From CBDFKS01 sp965248905 (lineage in GTDB: Bacteria > Chloroflexota > Dehalococcoidia > Lucifugimonadales > JAGWBF01): a DNA stretch of 64,000 nt. The notes under the pieces are model-generated. The model searched no databases, had not been told where the DNA came from, and saw only the letters and a program-made list of their open reading frames with translations. The DNA lies in NCBI GenBank assembly GCA_965248905.1, contig CBDFKS010000007.1, positions 744,001 through 808,000 of the forward strand. Reading direction: 5' to 3'. The translations under genes were made by a program, and so were the position numbers. Positions 8,030 to 16,917 of the stretch are shown here, in pieces (position 1 is the stretch's first letter; every line of letters starts with the position of its first letter).

Positions 8030-9361
8030 TCAGCGGTCAGTCTGATAGCCTTCCGAATATTCGCTATTACGTAAGACGAAGTTCGATTGTCGCACCGTTG
8101 AAGCTCCATGGGTTCTTTGGGATGTTGGTATTCGAAATCGAAGGGTGGTGCCTACTGACATCCTAGATTGAATCTCCAGGGTGCCTTGAAGCTTTTCAAC
8201 ACGGTCTCTAAGGTTAACCAGTCCAAAATGTCCGGTTGTAGGACCTTCAGAGGGGTTGTTAACGTTGAACCCAACGCCATCATCGGTCAAGGACAGAGTG
8301 ATCTCGGTATCAGACCAGACCAGATCAACGGTGAGTCTCCGGGCCTGGGCATGCTGAATAGCGTTCAGTACGCCCTGCTGGGTAATCCGGTATAAGCCAA
8401 TTTCAACCTCTTCAGGCAGCCGTTCATCGTCGTCGAAGCCTGACGTCCTGAACTCTATTTCCAGGGGGTAAGGATTTTCTATCGCCCTGGAAGAGTAATC
8501 ATCGAGCCATGAATGTAGGGCCCGTTTAAGACCTCGAACAGCCAGAACCGGAGGATAAATTCCTTGCACGATCTCCCTGAGACGCTGGTCCGTAACCTTG
8601 AGCCGGTTGCGAATCTCGTCCAGTGTTGCCTCTAATTCTGGAGAGGTCGCAGAGGCTTGACGCTTCATTAGCGACAGCTCAACAACAAGACTGCTTAAAT
8701 CCGCCATGGTATCGTCGTGAAGTTCGGCCGCCAGCGACCTTCGTTCCTCTTCAGTATCAAGACCAAAAGAGCCGGAGAGCTGATGACCTGGCGCTTCCGT
8801 CCCACGCTCCCATAACTCTCGAAGTTCATTCCTTATTTCCTCCTGAACGTTGAACTTCTGGGAGAGTTCGGCCTGGACTATGCGGTTTAATGAGCTAATC
8901 TCCCGCGCCTTGGCTTGCAAGTCGCCTACCTGGCTGGCCAGCTGTTCCTCCAAGGACCTTCTATGTTGGTCAACTTCCATCACCGTTTGGTTCTTATCCA
9001 AGGCATCTTCAATCGCTTGCTTCAGACGGTCCCGCTTTACCGGTTTAAGCAGGTAATCGTATGCCCCTCTTTTTAGATGGCCCACGGCTAAACTCAGATC
9101 GTCTATGGCAGTGACGAATATGACCGGTAGCTCTGGATGCCGTTCCTTGATTTCGCTGAATAGAACTAACCCGGTCATTCCAGGCATGATAATATCCACC
9201 AGAGCCAGGTCAACGGTTTCGGTTTTTAAGATATTCAGGGCCGCGTCACCACTTTCGGCGGTATGACAAAGATACCCTTGGCCTTCCAAGGTATCTGAAA
9301 ACATGTCCCTGATGCCAGCTTCATCGTCTACAACCAGGATATGGGGTGCAGTTCGTTCCAT
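8030..9361 (-). CDS. Receiver-histidine kinase hybrid with N-terminal receiver
   Basis: 443 residues. A receiver domain (1-125, VVDDEAG, acceptor Asp in LALVDIIMPGMTG, Lys in YLLKPVKRD) is followed by a coiled coil (about 125-200), a HisKA_3 dimerisation helix with the phospho-acceptor in LAAELHDDTMADL, and a HATPase_c domain (LYRITQQGVLNAIQHAQA, LTDDGVGFN, HFGLVNLRDRV). There is no membrane segment, so it is a soluble kinase taking its input from phosphorelay to the receiver. It lies between an OmpR-type and a NarL-type regulator on the same strand; the NarL-type one (7231-7926) is the likely output. Confidence 0.85.
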   Translation of the reverse strand: MERTAPHILVVDDEAGIRDMFSDTLEGQGYLCHTAESGDAALNILKTETVDLALVDIIMPGMTGLVLFSEIKERHPELPVIFVTAIDDLSLAVGHLKRGAYDYLLKPVKRDRLKQAIEDALDKNQTVMEVDQHRRSLEEQLASQVGDLQAKAREISSLNRIVQAELSQKFNVQEEIRNELRELWERGTEAPGHQLSGSFGLDTEEERRSLAAELHDDTMADLSSLVVELSLMKRQASATSPELEATLDEIRNRLKVTDQRLREIVQGIYPPVLAVRGLKRALHSWLDDYSSRAIENPYPLEIEFRTSGFDDDERLPEEVEIGLYRITQQGVLNAIQHAQARRLTVDLVWSDTEITLSLTDDGVGFNVNNPSEGPTTGHFGLVNLRDRVEKLQGTLEIQSRMSVGTTLRFRIPTSQRTHGASTVRQSNFVLRNSEYSEGYQTDR

Positions 9362-9426
9362 TGGTTCACCTTCTAGGAGGGCGTTTCTCGGTGAAGGACT
9401 TCAAACTAGATCAAATACAGTGAGCT

Positions 9427-10128
9427 TCATTCCGTCACGCAATATTCTTGTGGGAAGTAGCGATATCCCACCCGAGGTACTGTCACAATCAATCGAGGAT
9501 TCTTAGGGTTCTCTTCCAACTTCTGTCTTAAGGAAGCAATGTACCATGCAAGACTATCCAGTGATCCGTTGCTATCCCCCCACACTCTGTCCAAAATCTC
9601 CGAGTGGCCCATTACTCTGTCATTGTAGGCAGTGAGACAGTCCAGCAACTTAAACTCTGTGGGCCGTAGATAGACCGACCTTCCACGTATCGCCACCTCA
9701 TGGGTGAGCGCGTTTAGGGTCAGCGAGGGGTCAGCATAGGCTGAATAATCATCTTCTGACGATGTGGTGCGACGTAGAAGCGAACGCACTCGGGCTAGAA
9801 AAACCCTCATGGGCACCGGTTTGACGAGGTATTCATCCGCACCCAACTCAAGTCCTCGGATCACGTTTTCGTCATCAGCCAGAGCGGACATGACCAGAAC
9901 ATGACCGTCGGACATTTCCCGGATGCGCCTGATCAGCTGAAACCCGTCCATACCGGGCATAATCAGGTCTATGGTGCTCAAGGACGGTCTGTGCTGGAAG
10001 AACAGTCGAAGGGCTTCCTCTCCGGTCGTGGCGCCGTACACCAGGTAGCCTTCTTCTTCCAACCACATTTGTAGGAGGTCCACTACTTGTGGCTCGTCGT
10101 CCACCACTAAGACTTTCGTATAAGACAT
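9427..10128 (-). CDS. OmpR/PhoB-family response regulator
   Basis: 233 residues. The receiver has VVDDEPQ at the N-terminus, the acceptor in LSTIDLIMPGMDGF and ADEYLVKPVPMRVF near its end. The C-terminal winged helix (about 140-230) contains SLTLNALTHEVAIRGRSVYL, LRPTEFKLLDCL, ILDRVWG and LRQKLEENPKNPRLIVTVPR, typical of OmpR/PhoB proteins. The gene belongs to the minus-strand signalling block; its neighbours are a receiver-kinase hybrid downstream and a CheY-like protein upstream. No linked transmembrane kinase is immediately adjacent; the nearest is at 10809-12764. Confidence 0.9.
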   Translation of the reverse strand: MSYTKVLVVDDEPQVVDLLQMWLEEEGYLVYGATTGEEALRLFFQHRPSLSTIDLIMPGMDGFQLIRRIREMSDGHVLVMSALADDENVIRGLELGADEYLVKPVPMRVFLARVRSLLRRTTSSEDDYSAYADPSLTLNALTHEVAIRGRSVYLRPTEFKLLDCLTAYNDRVMGHSEILDRVWGDSNGSLDSLAWYIASLRQKLEENPKNPRLIVTVPRVGYRYFPQEYCVTE

Positions 10129-10341
10129 CGTGACCCACCTCAGAATTAAGTTTCGGTTGGGCCACGTCCACTCACTGAGAAGTAGGGCTATGAAATTGTC
10201 TACCGCTTAAGCCGGTCAGAATATTCGTGTCTATTTAGGAAGTATTATGGCAGCTGTTCCCCCAATTGTAGCGTGAGGTAAATGTAAGATGGCTGTGAAT
10301 AGTAAAGGGGTCAGTTTTAACACTTCCTAGGGTAAATTCCT

Positions 10342-10716
10342 TTAAGAACTGAAATGCGTTAACGCCATTCGAATACGGTCTTCGACCTCATTTGGAACCA
10401 GTGGTTTGGTGATGTAGTCCCAGGCTCCCCGTTTAATGGCATCCATCTCGTGACGTTCTTGAGATTTCGCGGTAACCATTATAACCGGAATGGACTCGGT
10501 ATCCGGATTATTTTTTAGCTCTTGCAAGACCTCGATTCCGTTCAGTCCCGGCATCATTATGTCTAACAAGATAATCTCGGGATGTTCACTACACGCCGTC
10601 TCCAATGCAGTGATCCCATTGTCAGCCTTGATGACATCATGCCCGGCATAAATCATAATGTCGGCTAGCATATCTCGAATGACTACCTCATCATCTGCTA
10701 TGAGAACCTTTGCCAT
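10342..10716 (-). CDS. Single-domain CheY-like response regulator
   Basis: 124 residues, only a receiver: acidic pair in IADDEVV, acceptor Asp in IILLDIMMPGLNGIE, Thr in VIMVTAKSQ and Lys in DYITKPLVPNEV. It has no output domain. It follows the membrane kinase at 10809-12764 by about 90 bases on the same strand and is preceded by a clear AGGAGG site. The likely role is a phosphate shuttle or CheY-like partner of a motor or hybrid kinase. Given the ArlC/D/E-like protein in the neighbouring operon, a CheY-archaellum link is possible but no CheA, CheF or receptor gene is in the window. Confidence 0.85.
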   Translation of the reverse strand: MAKVLIADDEVVIRDMLADIMIYAGHDVIKADNGITALETACSEHPEIILLDIMMPGLNGIEVLQELKNNPDTESIPVIMVTAKSQERHEMDAIKRGAWDYITKPLVPNEVEDRIRMALTHFSS

Positions 10717-10808
10717 GATCCTACCTCCTTAGTAATATGTATGGGCCCCTCACCTTAATCGGCATCACTGTCTAACCTGCCAACTTTGTTCCGAACCATA
10801 TCTACAGT

Positions 10809-12764
10809 CTAGCTTGCAGAGACCCCGATAGGCCTCGACGGGCTGATTGCCTCCTCCAACACCTTCGGTAAGGTGAAGCTAAAGATCGTACCCCGGCCTA
10901 CCTCGCTCGTCAGCCAAATCCTTCCTCCATGGGCGGTAACGAGGTGTTTGACGACGAATAGGCCAAGTCCGGTGCCGCTAATGCCTTTGTTGACAACCTC
11001 TTTGGACCTGAAGAACTTGCTGAATAGCTTGGACTGGTCCTCCTGGTGTATGCCCATCCCTTGATCTTCCACGTCGACGCGAACAAAGGAATTCTCTTCC
11101 TGAACAGATACTGTAACCGAAGCTCCTTCGGGGGAGTACTTGCAGGCGTTGCTAACTAGGTTACCAAGGATTTGTGATACCCTTAGCCGGTCCCCCCTCA
11201 CCTTAGCCAGATCGGTGGGAACGTTCAGATTCACTGCCATGTCCTTGTTATCGAACTGCTCCTTCAGCGATCCGACCACTTCTTCTATCTCTTGCACGAT
11301 GTCCAGGTCCGTCAGTCCGAGTTCCAGACTATGGGACTCTATCTTGGAAACCTCTAACAAGTCGGCTATGAGGTCCTTCAAACGATAAGAGCATCGGCGA
11401 ATAACGTCCACGTACCGCAGTTGGGTATCGGTCAGGGTACCTACCACGTGTTGTTTTTCGAGCAACATGTGTGCATACCCTATTATTCCTGTGAGCGGCG
11501 TTTTCAGTTCGTGAGAAACGGTGGCCAGTACCTGGGATTTAGCCTGAGACGCCTCCTCCAGCTCGCGATTCTGCTCTTCCAGCTTGGCCTCTGCTCTTTC
11601 GCGCTCAGCTAATCTGCCTTCGATGTTTGCTTTCAGGTCCTTGGCCATTTCGTTAAAGGATCGTGCCACCATTCCGATCTCATCTTTGCTGTTAATCCTT
11701 ATGCGATGGTCAAGTTTGCCTCTTCCTATGATCTCAGCACCTGCCATCAGAATCCTCAAGGGTCGGGTTACATTGTGGGTAAGCAGGTATGCCACGGCGA
11801 GGGCCAGCACCAGAAACGCACCACACGCTCCGATAATTGCCCATCGCATCTGATGGATGTCACTGTAGGCCTCTGAAACAGGCAGCTCCGCAACTACTCT
11901 TAAACCTAGAGGCTCTATGATGTTATAGGCTCCCACCACCTCCGTGCCGGCCACGTCGGTGTAGACGAGGCCACTGCCAGAGCGGTCTTGGCTCTCCGTA
12001 ATTGCTCCATGAAGATTAATAATCGTTGACCTATCCGGAAGCGTCCGAAATGGTGTCAACAGATCCCCACGTTCATTAATCAAATATATTTTGGCGTTGG
12101 GCCCGAGGCCTGCATCGGGGGATAGAGTTTCGAAGAGCGGAATCGTGGACGCCTCGACGACAATATAAGCCACTGCCGTTTCTCCGTCCACCAAGGGCAC
12201 GGATATCACAGCCGGCTTCACTTCATACCCTGGTATGTACGGAGGTAGAACAGCTTGGGTCTTAGGTTTACCTTGATCGGCCATCAGCGGGTGAGCTCGA
12301 GGATACTTCCCTACAACCGGCGTGGAGCCAAACAGGAAATGCCCATCCGGAGAAACTAAACTAATCTGCTGCAGGCCGGTAGTTCTTTGGATGGTACCGT
12401 TGAAATATCTCCTCAAGTCGGATCGGGCTTGGACTGCTTCAGGACTCGTTTCAGCCTTTATAAGCAATTTTGCTTTCTCTCTCACTGTGGGGCTGCTGGC
12501 TAGCACTCCGGAGGCGGCTTCTAGTGGACGAAACCATCGCTCGATCTCCTGGGCCTTGACGGTAACTATCGAAGTCAGATGTGCTTTGGTGTGGCTCTGG
12601 ATACCCTCGCTACCTTCCCTGAACGACACGATACCGATGAGAACTACAGGTACCGCGGCCACGATTATCATATAAGAGATAAGCCGGGGAGTCAGGCCAA
12701 GCTCGCATATGAACCTGATTAACCTTGGAAGTATCGGTATTGCTCTCACCTTAAATACATTCAC
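10809..12764 (-). CDS. Membrane sensor histidine kinase (Cache-HAMP-HisKA-HATPase)
   Basis: 651 residues. Membrane helix 1 is at about 29-50 (LISYMIIVAAVPVVLIGIVSF) and helix 2 at about 310-332. Between them lies an extracytoplasmic region of about 260 residues with dCache-like features (IQRTTGLQQISLVSPDGHFL, VAYIVVEA, IYLINERGDLL). A HAMP domain follows (THNVTRPLRILMAGAEIIGR), then a HisKA helix with the acceptor in VLATVSHELKTPLTGIIGY, and a HATPase_c with LVSNACKYSPEG, VEDQGMGI and GTGLGLFVVKHLV. It is a ligand-sensing kinase at the head of the signalling block. It is probably co-transcribed with the lipoprotein gene 28 bases upstream and with the receiver gene downstream. Confidence 0.9.
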   Translation of the reverse strand: MNVFKVRAIPILPRLIRFICELGLTPRLISYMIIVAAVPVVLIGIVSFREGSEGIQSHTKAHLTSIVTVKAQEIERWFRPLEAASGVLASSPTVREKAKLLIKAETSPEAVQARSDLRRYFNGTIQRTTGLQQISLVSPDGHFLFGSTPVVGKYPRAHPLMADQGKPKTQAVLPPYIPGYEVKPAVISVPLVDGETAVAYIVVEASTIPLFETLSPDAGLGPNAKIYLINERGDLLTPFRTLPDRSTIINLHGAITESQDRSGSGLVYTDVAGTEVVGAYNIIEPLGLRVVAELPVSEAYSDIHQMRWAIIGACGAFLVLALAVAYLLTHNVTRPLRILMAGAEIIGRGKLDHRIRINSKDEIGMVARSFNEMAKDLKANIEGRLAERERAEAKLEEQNRELEEASQAKSQVLATVSHELKTPLTGIIGYAHMLLEKQHVVGTLTDTQLRYVDVIRRCSYRLKDLIADLLEVSKIESHSLELGLTDLDIVQEIEEVVGSLKEQFDNKDMAVNLNVPTDLAKVRGDRLRVSQILGNLVSNACKYSPEGASVTVSVQEENSFVRVDVEDQGMGIHQEDQSKLFSKFFRSKEVVNKGISGTGLGLFVVKHLVTAHGGRIWLTSEVGRGTIFSFTLPKVLEEAISPSRPIGVSAS

Positions 12765-12792
12765 CCACGGCTAAATCCTTATGAAATCTCGA

Positions 12793-13287
12793 CTAATAGG
12801 TATAGCTCACTGCAAGCTCATCTTCCTCTATAGCTTCGCCCATAACGTCGATTACAAGACTGTCTTCCACAGGCGGCGATAGAGGAGAGTGATCGTTGTT
12901 AGCCAGCGAAACTCTCAGGTGATGAGGGCCAGGCGGCAATGGGTCCAGAGTAACCATGCCTACGGCGCTCGCATTGATGAAAGCGCCATCAAGGTAGATG
13001 TGCCAGTGTCCAGAACCAGGCACAGCCGCCTTTCCGATGGCGTATGGGTCCACTGTAAGTCCCTCGATGCCCACTTGCACGTCAATACTCTCCGCGGAAA
13101 AGGACGCACCCGGCTGAGGATTGATGATTCCTATACTTGGTTTAACGGCAATGGAGCCGGTATCGACTGCTTCAGACCCCTGAGAGTCGCAGGCGCTTAT
13201 GAGTAACATAAGGAGGATGGTCAATAACGGTAGCATTATCCCTGTCTGGAGTCTTGAGCGATCAAACTGTTCCCGTTTAAGTACCAT
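12793..13287 (-). CDS. Small lipoprotein with a DUF4399-like beta domain
   Basis: 164 residues. The N-terminus has a hydrophobic segment (GIMLPLLTILLMLLISAC) ending in a lipobox LISA|C, so the mature protein would be membrane-anchored through Cys at about residue 33. The domain contains GSGHWHIYLDGAFIN, LPPGPHHLRVSLANNDHSPL and a C-terminal strand, close to proteins annotated DUF4399 or similar His-rich copper-site-like folds; function is unknown. It is just upstream of the sensor kinase (28-base gap, same strand), so it may assist signal perception. The promoter would be in 13288-13400. Confidence 0.75.
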   Translation of the reverse strand: MVLKREQFDRSRLQTGIMLPLLTILLMLLISACDSQGSEAVDTGSIAVKPSIGIINPQPGASFSAESIDVQVGIEGLTVDPYAIGKAAVPGSGHWHIYLDGAFINASAVGMVTLDPLPPGPHHLRVSLANNDHSPLSPPVEDSLVIDVMGEAIEEDELAVSYTY

Positions 13288-13701
13288 AGTTGCTCCTTGC
13301 AGTGAGTTTGGCGTTGGGACTGGATAGATTCATATACTACTCAAGTTATCAGCGAGCCACCGCACACCAAAGTGTATCTACACCCCAAGGAGATGTGGAA
13401 CACACCCAGCGAATCTGGGACGAACACTCGTGACCCAATAATAGGGGCTAAAAAGACGAACAAGATGCGCGGAAGCTGGTTCGTCGCTTTCCTAGAGTCT
13501 TTTGTCATTGCGAAGGGCGAAGCCCTGAAGCAATCCCCCAATGCAAGAAGAGATTGCTTCGCTTAACCCGCAATGACAGTAGAGGAGAACTAAAAGACCC
13601 TGGTCGCTTTCCCACGTTTCAATAAGAAATGCTAATATGTAACCAATATTTCGTACAGGCATGACGTGGAGCCGTAAATGCCGCATCTGCGAAGGGAGAG
13701 T
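13288..13701. other. Intergenic region between divergent genes, with a REP-like element
   Basis: 414 bases between the lipoprotein gene (leftward) and the gene starting at 13702 (rightward). Apart from the repeat at 13504-13577 no gene was seen. Both divergent promoters must lie here but no convincing -35/-10 pair was identified. Confidence 0.6.
13504..13577. repeat. REP-like palindromic element
   Basis: GTCATTGCG at 13504 pairs with CGCAATGAC ending at 13577, with inner GAAGCAATC and GATTGCTTC arms giving a long hairpin. This type of element (a GTCATTGCG...GATTGCTTCGC foldback) is common between genes in several bacterial groups. A related sequence appears at 55288-55352. Confidence 0.75.
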
Positions 13702-14814
13702 ATGGCGTTAAAAGGATTCGATACTTCCGGCTCAAGCTCGCGAATTGCAATGCTAAAATCCCGGCGAGTAGAGGTGTCTGGCTCCTTCGAAGCGATTAAC
13801 GAGCTGTATTACCAGCGTGGCTGGACCGACGGTCTGCCCATCGTCCCTCCCACCGAGGATCGGGTGCGGCAAATGCTGGAGGCATCGAGTCGGGACCCCG
13901 AAAAGGTCCTGGGCGTGTTCCCTCCGATAAACGGCACTGCTACAGTGGAAAAGGTGGCCATAAACGCAGTGATGGCAGGATGCCGACCAGAGTATTTCGC
14001 CATTGTGGTAGCGTCGGTAGAAGCCGTCTGCCAAGAACAGTTTAACGTTGGAGGTGTGCAGTCCACCACCGGAGGAGCCGCGCCAGTGTTAATAATCAAT
14101 GGGCCGCTAACAAGCCGACTTAATGTTAACTCCGAAACGGGTGTCTTCGGCCACGGATATCGAGCCAACGCAACGATCGGAAGGGCTCTGCGCCTGGTGA
14201 TGCGCAATATAGGTGGCGCCATTCCCGGAGAAACTGACAAATCGACCTTCGGCCACCCGGGCAAATACACCATGTGCATAGCGGAGAATGAGCGCATCAG
14301 CCCCTGGGAACCCTTACATGTGGAAAGCGGTTACCAGCCCAACACCAGCACCGTAACAGCCGTGGCAGTGACGGGTTTTCATCAGATCAGCGAGATGACG
14401 GTGACCTCTGGTCGAGAGGTCCTCAACACTATCTGTGGCTCGTTGCAGGGCGGGGGCAATGTGCTCCACTACATAATCGGACGGGAGACGCCCTTGCTCC
14501 TGGTGCTCGGGCCGGAGCATGCGCAGGAAATCGCCGAAGACGGCTTCACCAAGTCCGATGTGAAAAGCTATGTATTCGAGCACGCCGGAATGTCTGTAGG
14601 AAGTCTCCGTGACCGCGGTTACTGGGGAAACCGCACATGGCCTGACTGGGTGGATGCCCAGGATGATGAGTTCATGGTGCCACCGGTATCCCGTCCGGAG
14701 AACATCATTATAGTGGTGGCAGGCGGCGACGGTAGACACTCCGCCTGGCTTCCCAGCTGGTCGACCAGCCGAGCAGCAACGGTTCCCGTTGAGAATAACG
14801 CCCAAAGGGCCTGA
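13702..14814 (+). CDS. Conserved hypothetical protein, about 370 aa, family not identified with certainty
   Basis: The preferred start is ATG 13702 (MALKGFDTSGSSS) behind GGGAG; a further ATG at 13678 is possible. There is no signal peptide or membrane helix. Notable blocks are YYQRGWTDGLPIVPPTEDRV near the start, VGGVQSTTGGAAPVLIINGP, LNVNSETGVFGHGYRANATI, GHPGKYTMCIAENE and SPWEPLHVESGY, with many Gly, Thr and Asn residues in conserved-looking turns. I recall similar proteins beside UGSC-motif proteins in SAR202, actinobacterial and betaproteobacterial catabolic clusters, but cannot name an activity. The neighbours are an alpha/beta hydrolase and a P1 peptidase on the opposite strand. Confidence 0.7.
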   Translation: MALKGFDTSGSSSRIAMLKSRRVEVSGSFEAINELYYQRGWTDGLPIVPPTEDRVRQMLEASSRDPEKVLGVFPPINGTATVEKVAINAVMAGCRPEYFAIVVASVEAVCQEQFNVGGVQSTTGGAAPVLIINGPLTSRLNVNSETGVFGHGYRANATIGRALRLVMRNIGGAIPGETDKSTFGHPGKYTMCIAENERISPWEPLHVESGYQPNTSTVTAVAVTGFHQISEMTVTSGREVLNTICGSLQGGGNVLHYIIGRETPLLLVLGPEHAQEIAEDGFTKSDVKSYVFEHAGMSVGSLRDRGYWGNRTWPDWVDAQDDEFMVPPVSRPENIIIVVAGGDGRHSAWLPSWSTSRAATVPVENNAQRA

Positions 14815-14885
14815 CGAAGCTCTCTCCAGAGCACGATCTCGCTGAAATGCCCCGGCGCCTGGGGCTCTAACCCCTGTCCCTATCC

Positions 14886-15785
14886 CTACTGACGAGCAGG
14901 CAGGTATTTGCCGAACCAGTCCAGGGTCTCCTTCATCACCTGGCTGAAGGCGGGCTCTCGATAGACATCGTAATGGCTATACCCCTCAAGTACCACAAGC
15001 TTCTTCGGTTCCTTGGCGTGGGCGTACATCTGTTCAGCTTCCCGTACCGGCACCAGGCGGTCCTTTTCCATATGAATAAGCAGGAGCGGTGTGGGCGAAA
15101 TCTTGTCGGCAATCCAATCAGGGATGAATCCCACCGTCTCGTCTACGTAATCCATTGGAATAGTATCTATGACTAAACCGGGGACATCGCCCCGTAATTC
15201 CTCTCCCAGCGCAACGTCTTCGGGGTTGGACACCATGATCTTTCCCCAATAGACGAGCTTGGACACCCCTGACTGGACCCTATCCTCTCGATCAGCCTTT
15301 GAACGTTGAAGCAAATCTTCCCACTCGGACTGGGGGCGGCTGCCCTGCTCTTGCATCCAGCGGGGGCCGTTGAAGACACCCCCGACACCCACGATGCACT
15401 TGGCTCTCCGGTCCATGGCTCCTACCCAGGCCACCGTTCCTCCAGCATAGCTGGTGCCGTACAGCCCAATCGCTTCAGGGTTCACCTCGGGCTGGAGACT
15501 CAGACAGGTCATCGCCGCCTGAAAATCGGCCACTCGACCGTATGGGTCAAGGCGGCCGCTTGGCCCTTCGCTCATACCCCAACCCTTATAGTCGAAGACC
15601 ATGGCCACGTATCCCGCATGGTTGAATGCTTCGGCATTATTTGGTAGCCACTGATCTTTGATGCCGAAATATCCCTGCGCCATGACCACACCTGCCCTCT
15701 TCTCCCCTACCGGGAGATCATTAGGCACGTAAATGTCGCCACAGAGCTTGACTCCTTCGCTATAGAACCACACCTGGCGTTTCAC
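14886..15785 (-). CDS. Alpha/beta hydrolase (dienelactone hydrolase or acetyl-xylan esterase type)
   Basis: 299 residues, no signal peptide. The catalytic triad is readable: nucleophile Ser in LYGTSYAGG (about 111), Asp in HMEKDRLVP (about 249) and His in EGYSHYDVY (about 272). The oxyanion region is VVMAQGYFG and the FDYKGWGMSEGP strand is typical of the fold. It probably hydrolyses an ester or related bond in the cytoplasm; the substrate cannot be read from the sequence. The gene lies tail-to-tail with the 13702 gene and 42 bases downstream of the P1 peptidase on the same strand, so the two may be co-transcribed. Confidence 0.85.
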   Translation of the reverse strand: MKRQVWFYSEGVKLCGDIYVPNDLPVGEKRAGVVMAQGYFGIKDQWLPNNAEAFNHAGYVAMVFDYKGWGMSEGPSGRLDPYGRVADFQAAMTCLSLQPEVNPEAIGLYGTSYAGGTVAWVGAMDRRAKCIVGVGGVFNGPRWMQEQGSRPQSEWEDLLQRSKADREDRVQSGVSKLVYWGKIMVSNPEDVALGEELRGDVPGLVIDTIPMDYVDETVGFIPDWIADKISPTPLLLIHMEKDRLVPVREAEQMYAHAKEPKKLVVLEGYSHYDVYREPAFSQVMKETLDWFGKYLPARQ

Positions 15786-15827
15786 TGGTCCTCCTTTTTC
15801 ACCATAGCTTCAGACTGCCTCCCCCGA

Positions 15828-16895
15828 TCAACCAGTGGACACAGTTGAGAGTAACTTTGTAACCTCATCTATGGGAATGCCGTAGCGTGTGTTGCCATCC
15901 CTGCCTGTCAGAGTCTCCGCCCTTAAAATCGAGTTGATTATTGCCTCTTCCGTCGCTTCCACTGTGCCTCTGAAAAGGGAAGTAAGATTAGCATCATCTA
16001 GTCCAGGAGCCTGCTCAGAGTTGGAAAAAGCGATCACGAAGTCCCCACTTCCATGGTGGGCGATAGCGCCTACCCTCGCCATTCCCAAGGCGGCCCGGCG
16101 TGCGACGCGACCCATTTGTCTGGACGACACGGGCGCATCGGTGCCTACGATTATCATGATGGACCCGGCAGGTTGGGCAGGCGCTTTGGGAGGCATAAGC
16201 TGTCGTCCAATGTGAAAACCATCCATCATTAGCTCTCTCGGATCTCCGGTGTTCGTCAGTGTCAGAACCCCTACTGTGTAGGTGCCTTCGGGACACTCAC
16301 ATAGCCTGGAGGAGGTGCCGATGCCCGCCTTCCAGCCAAATCCCGTCATCCCGGTTCCCGCCCCAATATTGCCTTCATCGATATTAGGACTGGAGGCCTC
16401 TTCGATGGCCTGGAACACATGCTCCTTCCGTACATGTCTGCCGACACCATCGTTCAGGAACCCATCGTTGCACTCGCCCACAACAGGATTAAAGGAGTAG
16501 ACACCGGGGTTCTGCTGAGAGAGATAGTCTACCAGGGTATCGGCGACTCGCCAAACGCTAAGGGTGCTCGTTAGCGCTATTGGGCTCTCTATGGCCCCAA
16601 GCTCGGTAATCTGCGGCAGGCCTAGGGACTTGCCGTAGCCATTTATCACGTGGACTGCCGCAGTTACCTTGTTCTGAAAGATGTTGCCACCGTGGGGCAA
16701 GATCGCTGTAACCCCAGTGCGGATCGGCCCCTTACCAATTTCTAACGGTCCTTCCCCCTCGATCAGAGTGACATGGCCAACCTTGACGCCGAGTACGTCT
16801 GTAATGGTGTTCAACGGGCCACGGGGCAATAAGCCCAGCTTCAGGCCCAGATCAGCCGCTCGTGGTCTTTGATTCGCCATTACGAAAGTGTTCAT
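15828..16895 (-). CDS. P1 family (DmpA/BapA-like, S58) aminopeptidase
   Basis: 355 residues, the usual length. Family blocks are present: GVTAILPHGGNIFQNKVTAA, HVINGYGKSLGLPQITELGA, NIGAGTGMTGFGWKAGIGTS and IIVGTDAPVSSRQMGRVARR, the last holding the Ser-rich catalytic region near the self-cleavage site. Members are N-terminal nucleophile hydrolases that cleave themselves into two chains and act on D-Ala-, beta-Ala- or small L-residue N-termini. The start is at ATG 16895; 20-odd bases upstream lies the end of an IS-like element (16918), which may have displaced the native promoter. A weaker alternative start is ATG 16880. Confidence 0.88.
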   Translation of the reverse strand: MNTFVMANQRPRAADLGLKLGLLPRGPLNTITDVLGVKVGHVTLIEGEGPLEIGKGPIRTGVTAILPHGGNIFQNKVTAAVHVINGYGKSLGLPQITELGAIESPIALTSTLSVWRVADTLVDYLSQQNPGVYSFNPVVGECNDGFLNDGVGRHVRKEHVFQAIEEASSPNIDEGNIGAGTGMTGFGWKAGIGTSSRLCECPEGTYTVGVLTLTNTGDPRELMMDGFHIGRQLMPPKAPAQPAGSIMIIVGTDAPVSSRQMGRVARRAALGMARVGAIAHHGSGDFVIAFSNSEQAPGLDDANLTSLFRGTVEATEEAIINSILRAETLTGRDGNTRYGIPIDEVTKLLSTVSTG

Positions 16896-16917
16896 CCTTA
16901 ATCTCTGTCTAGCACAT

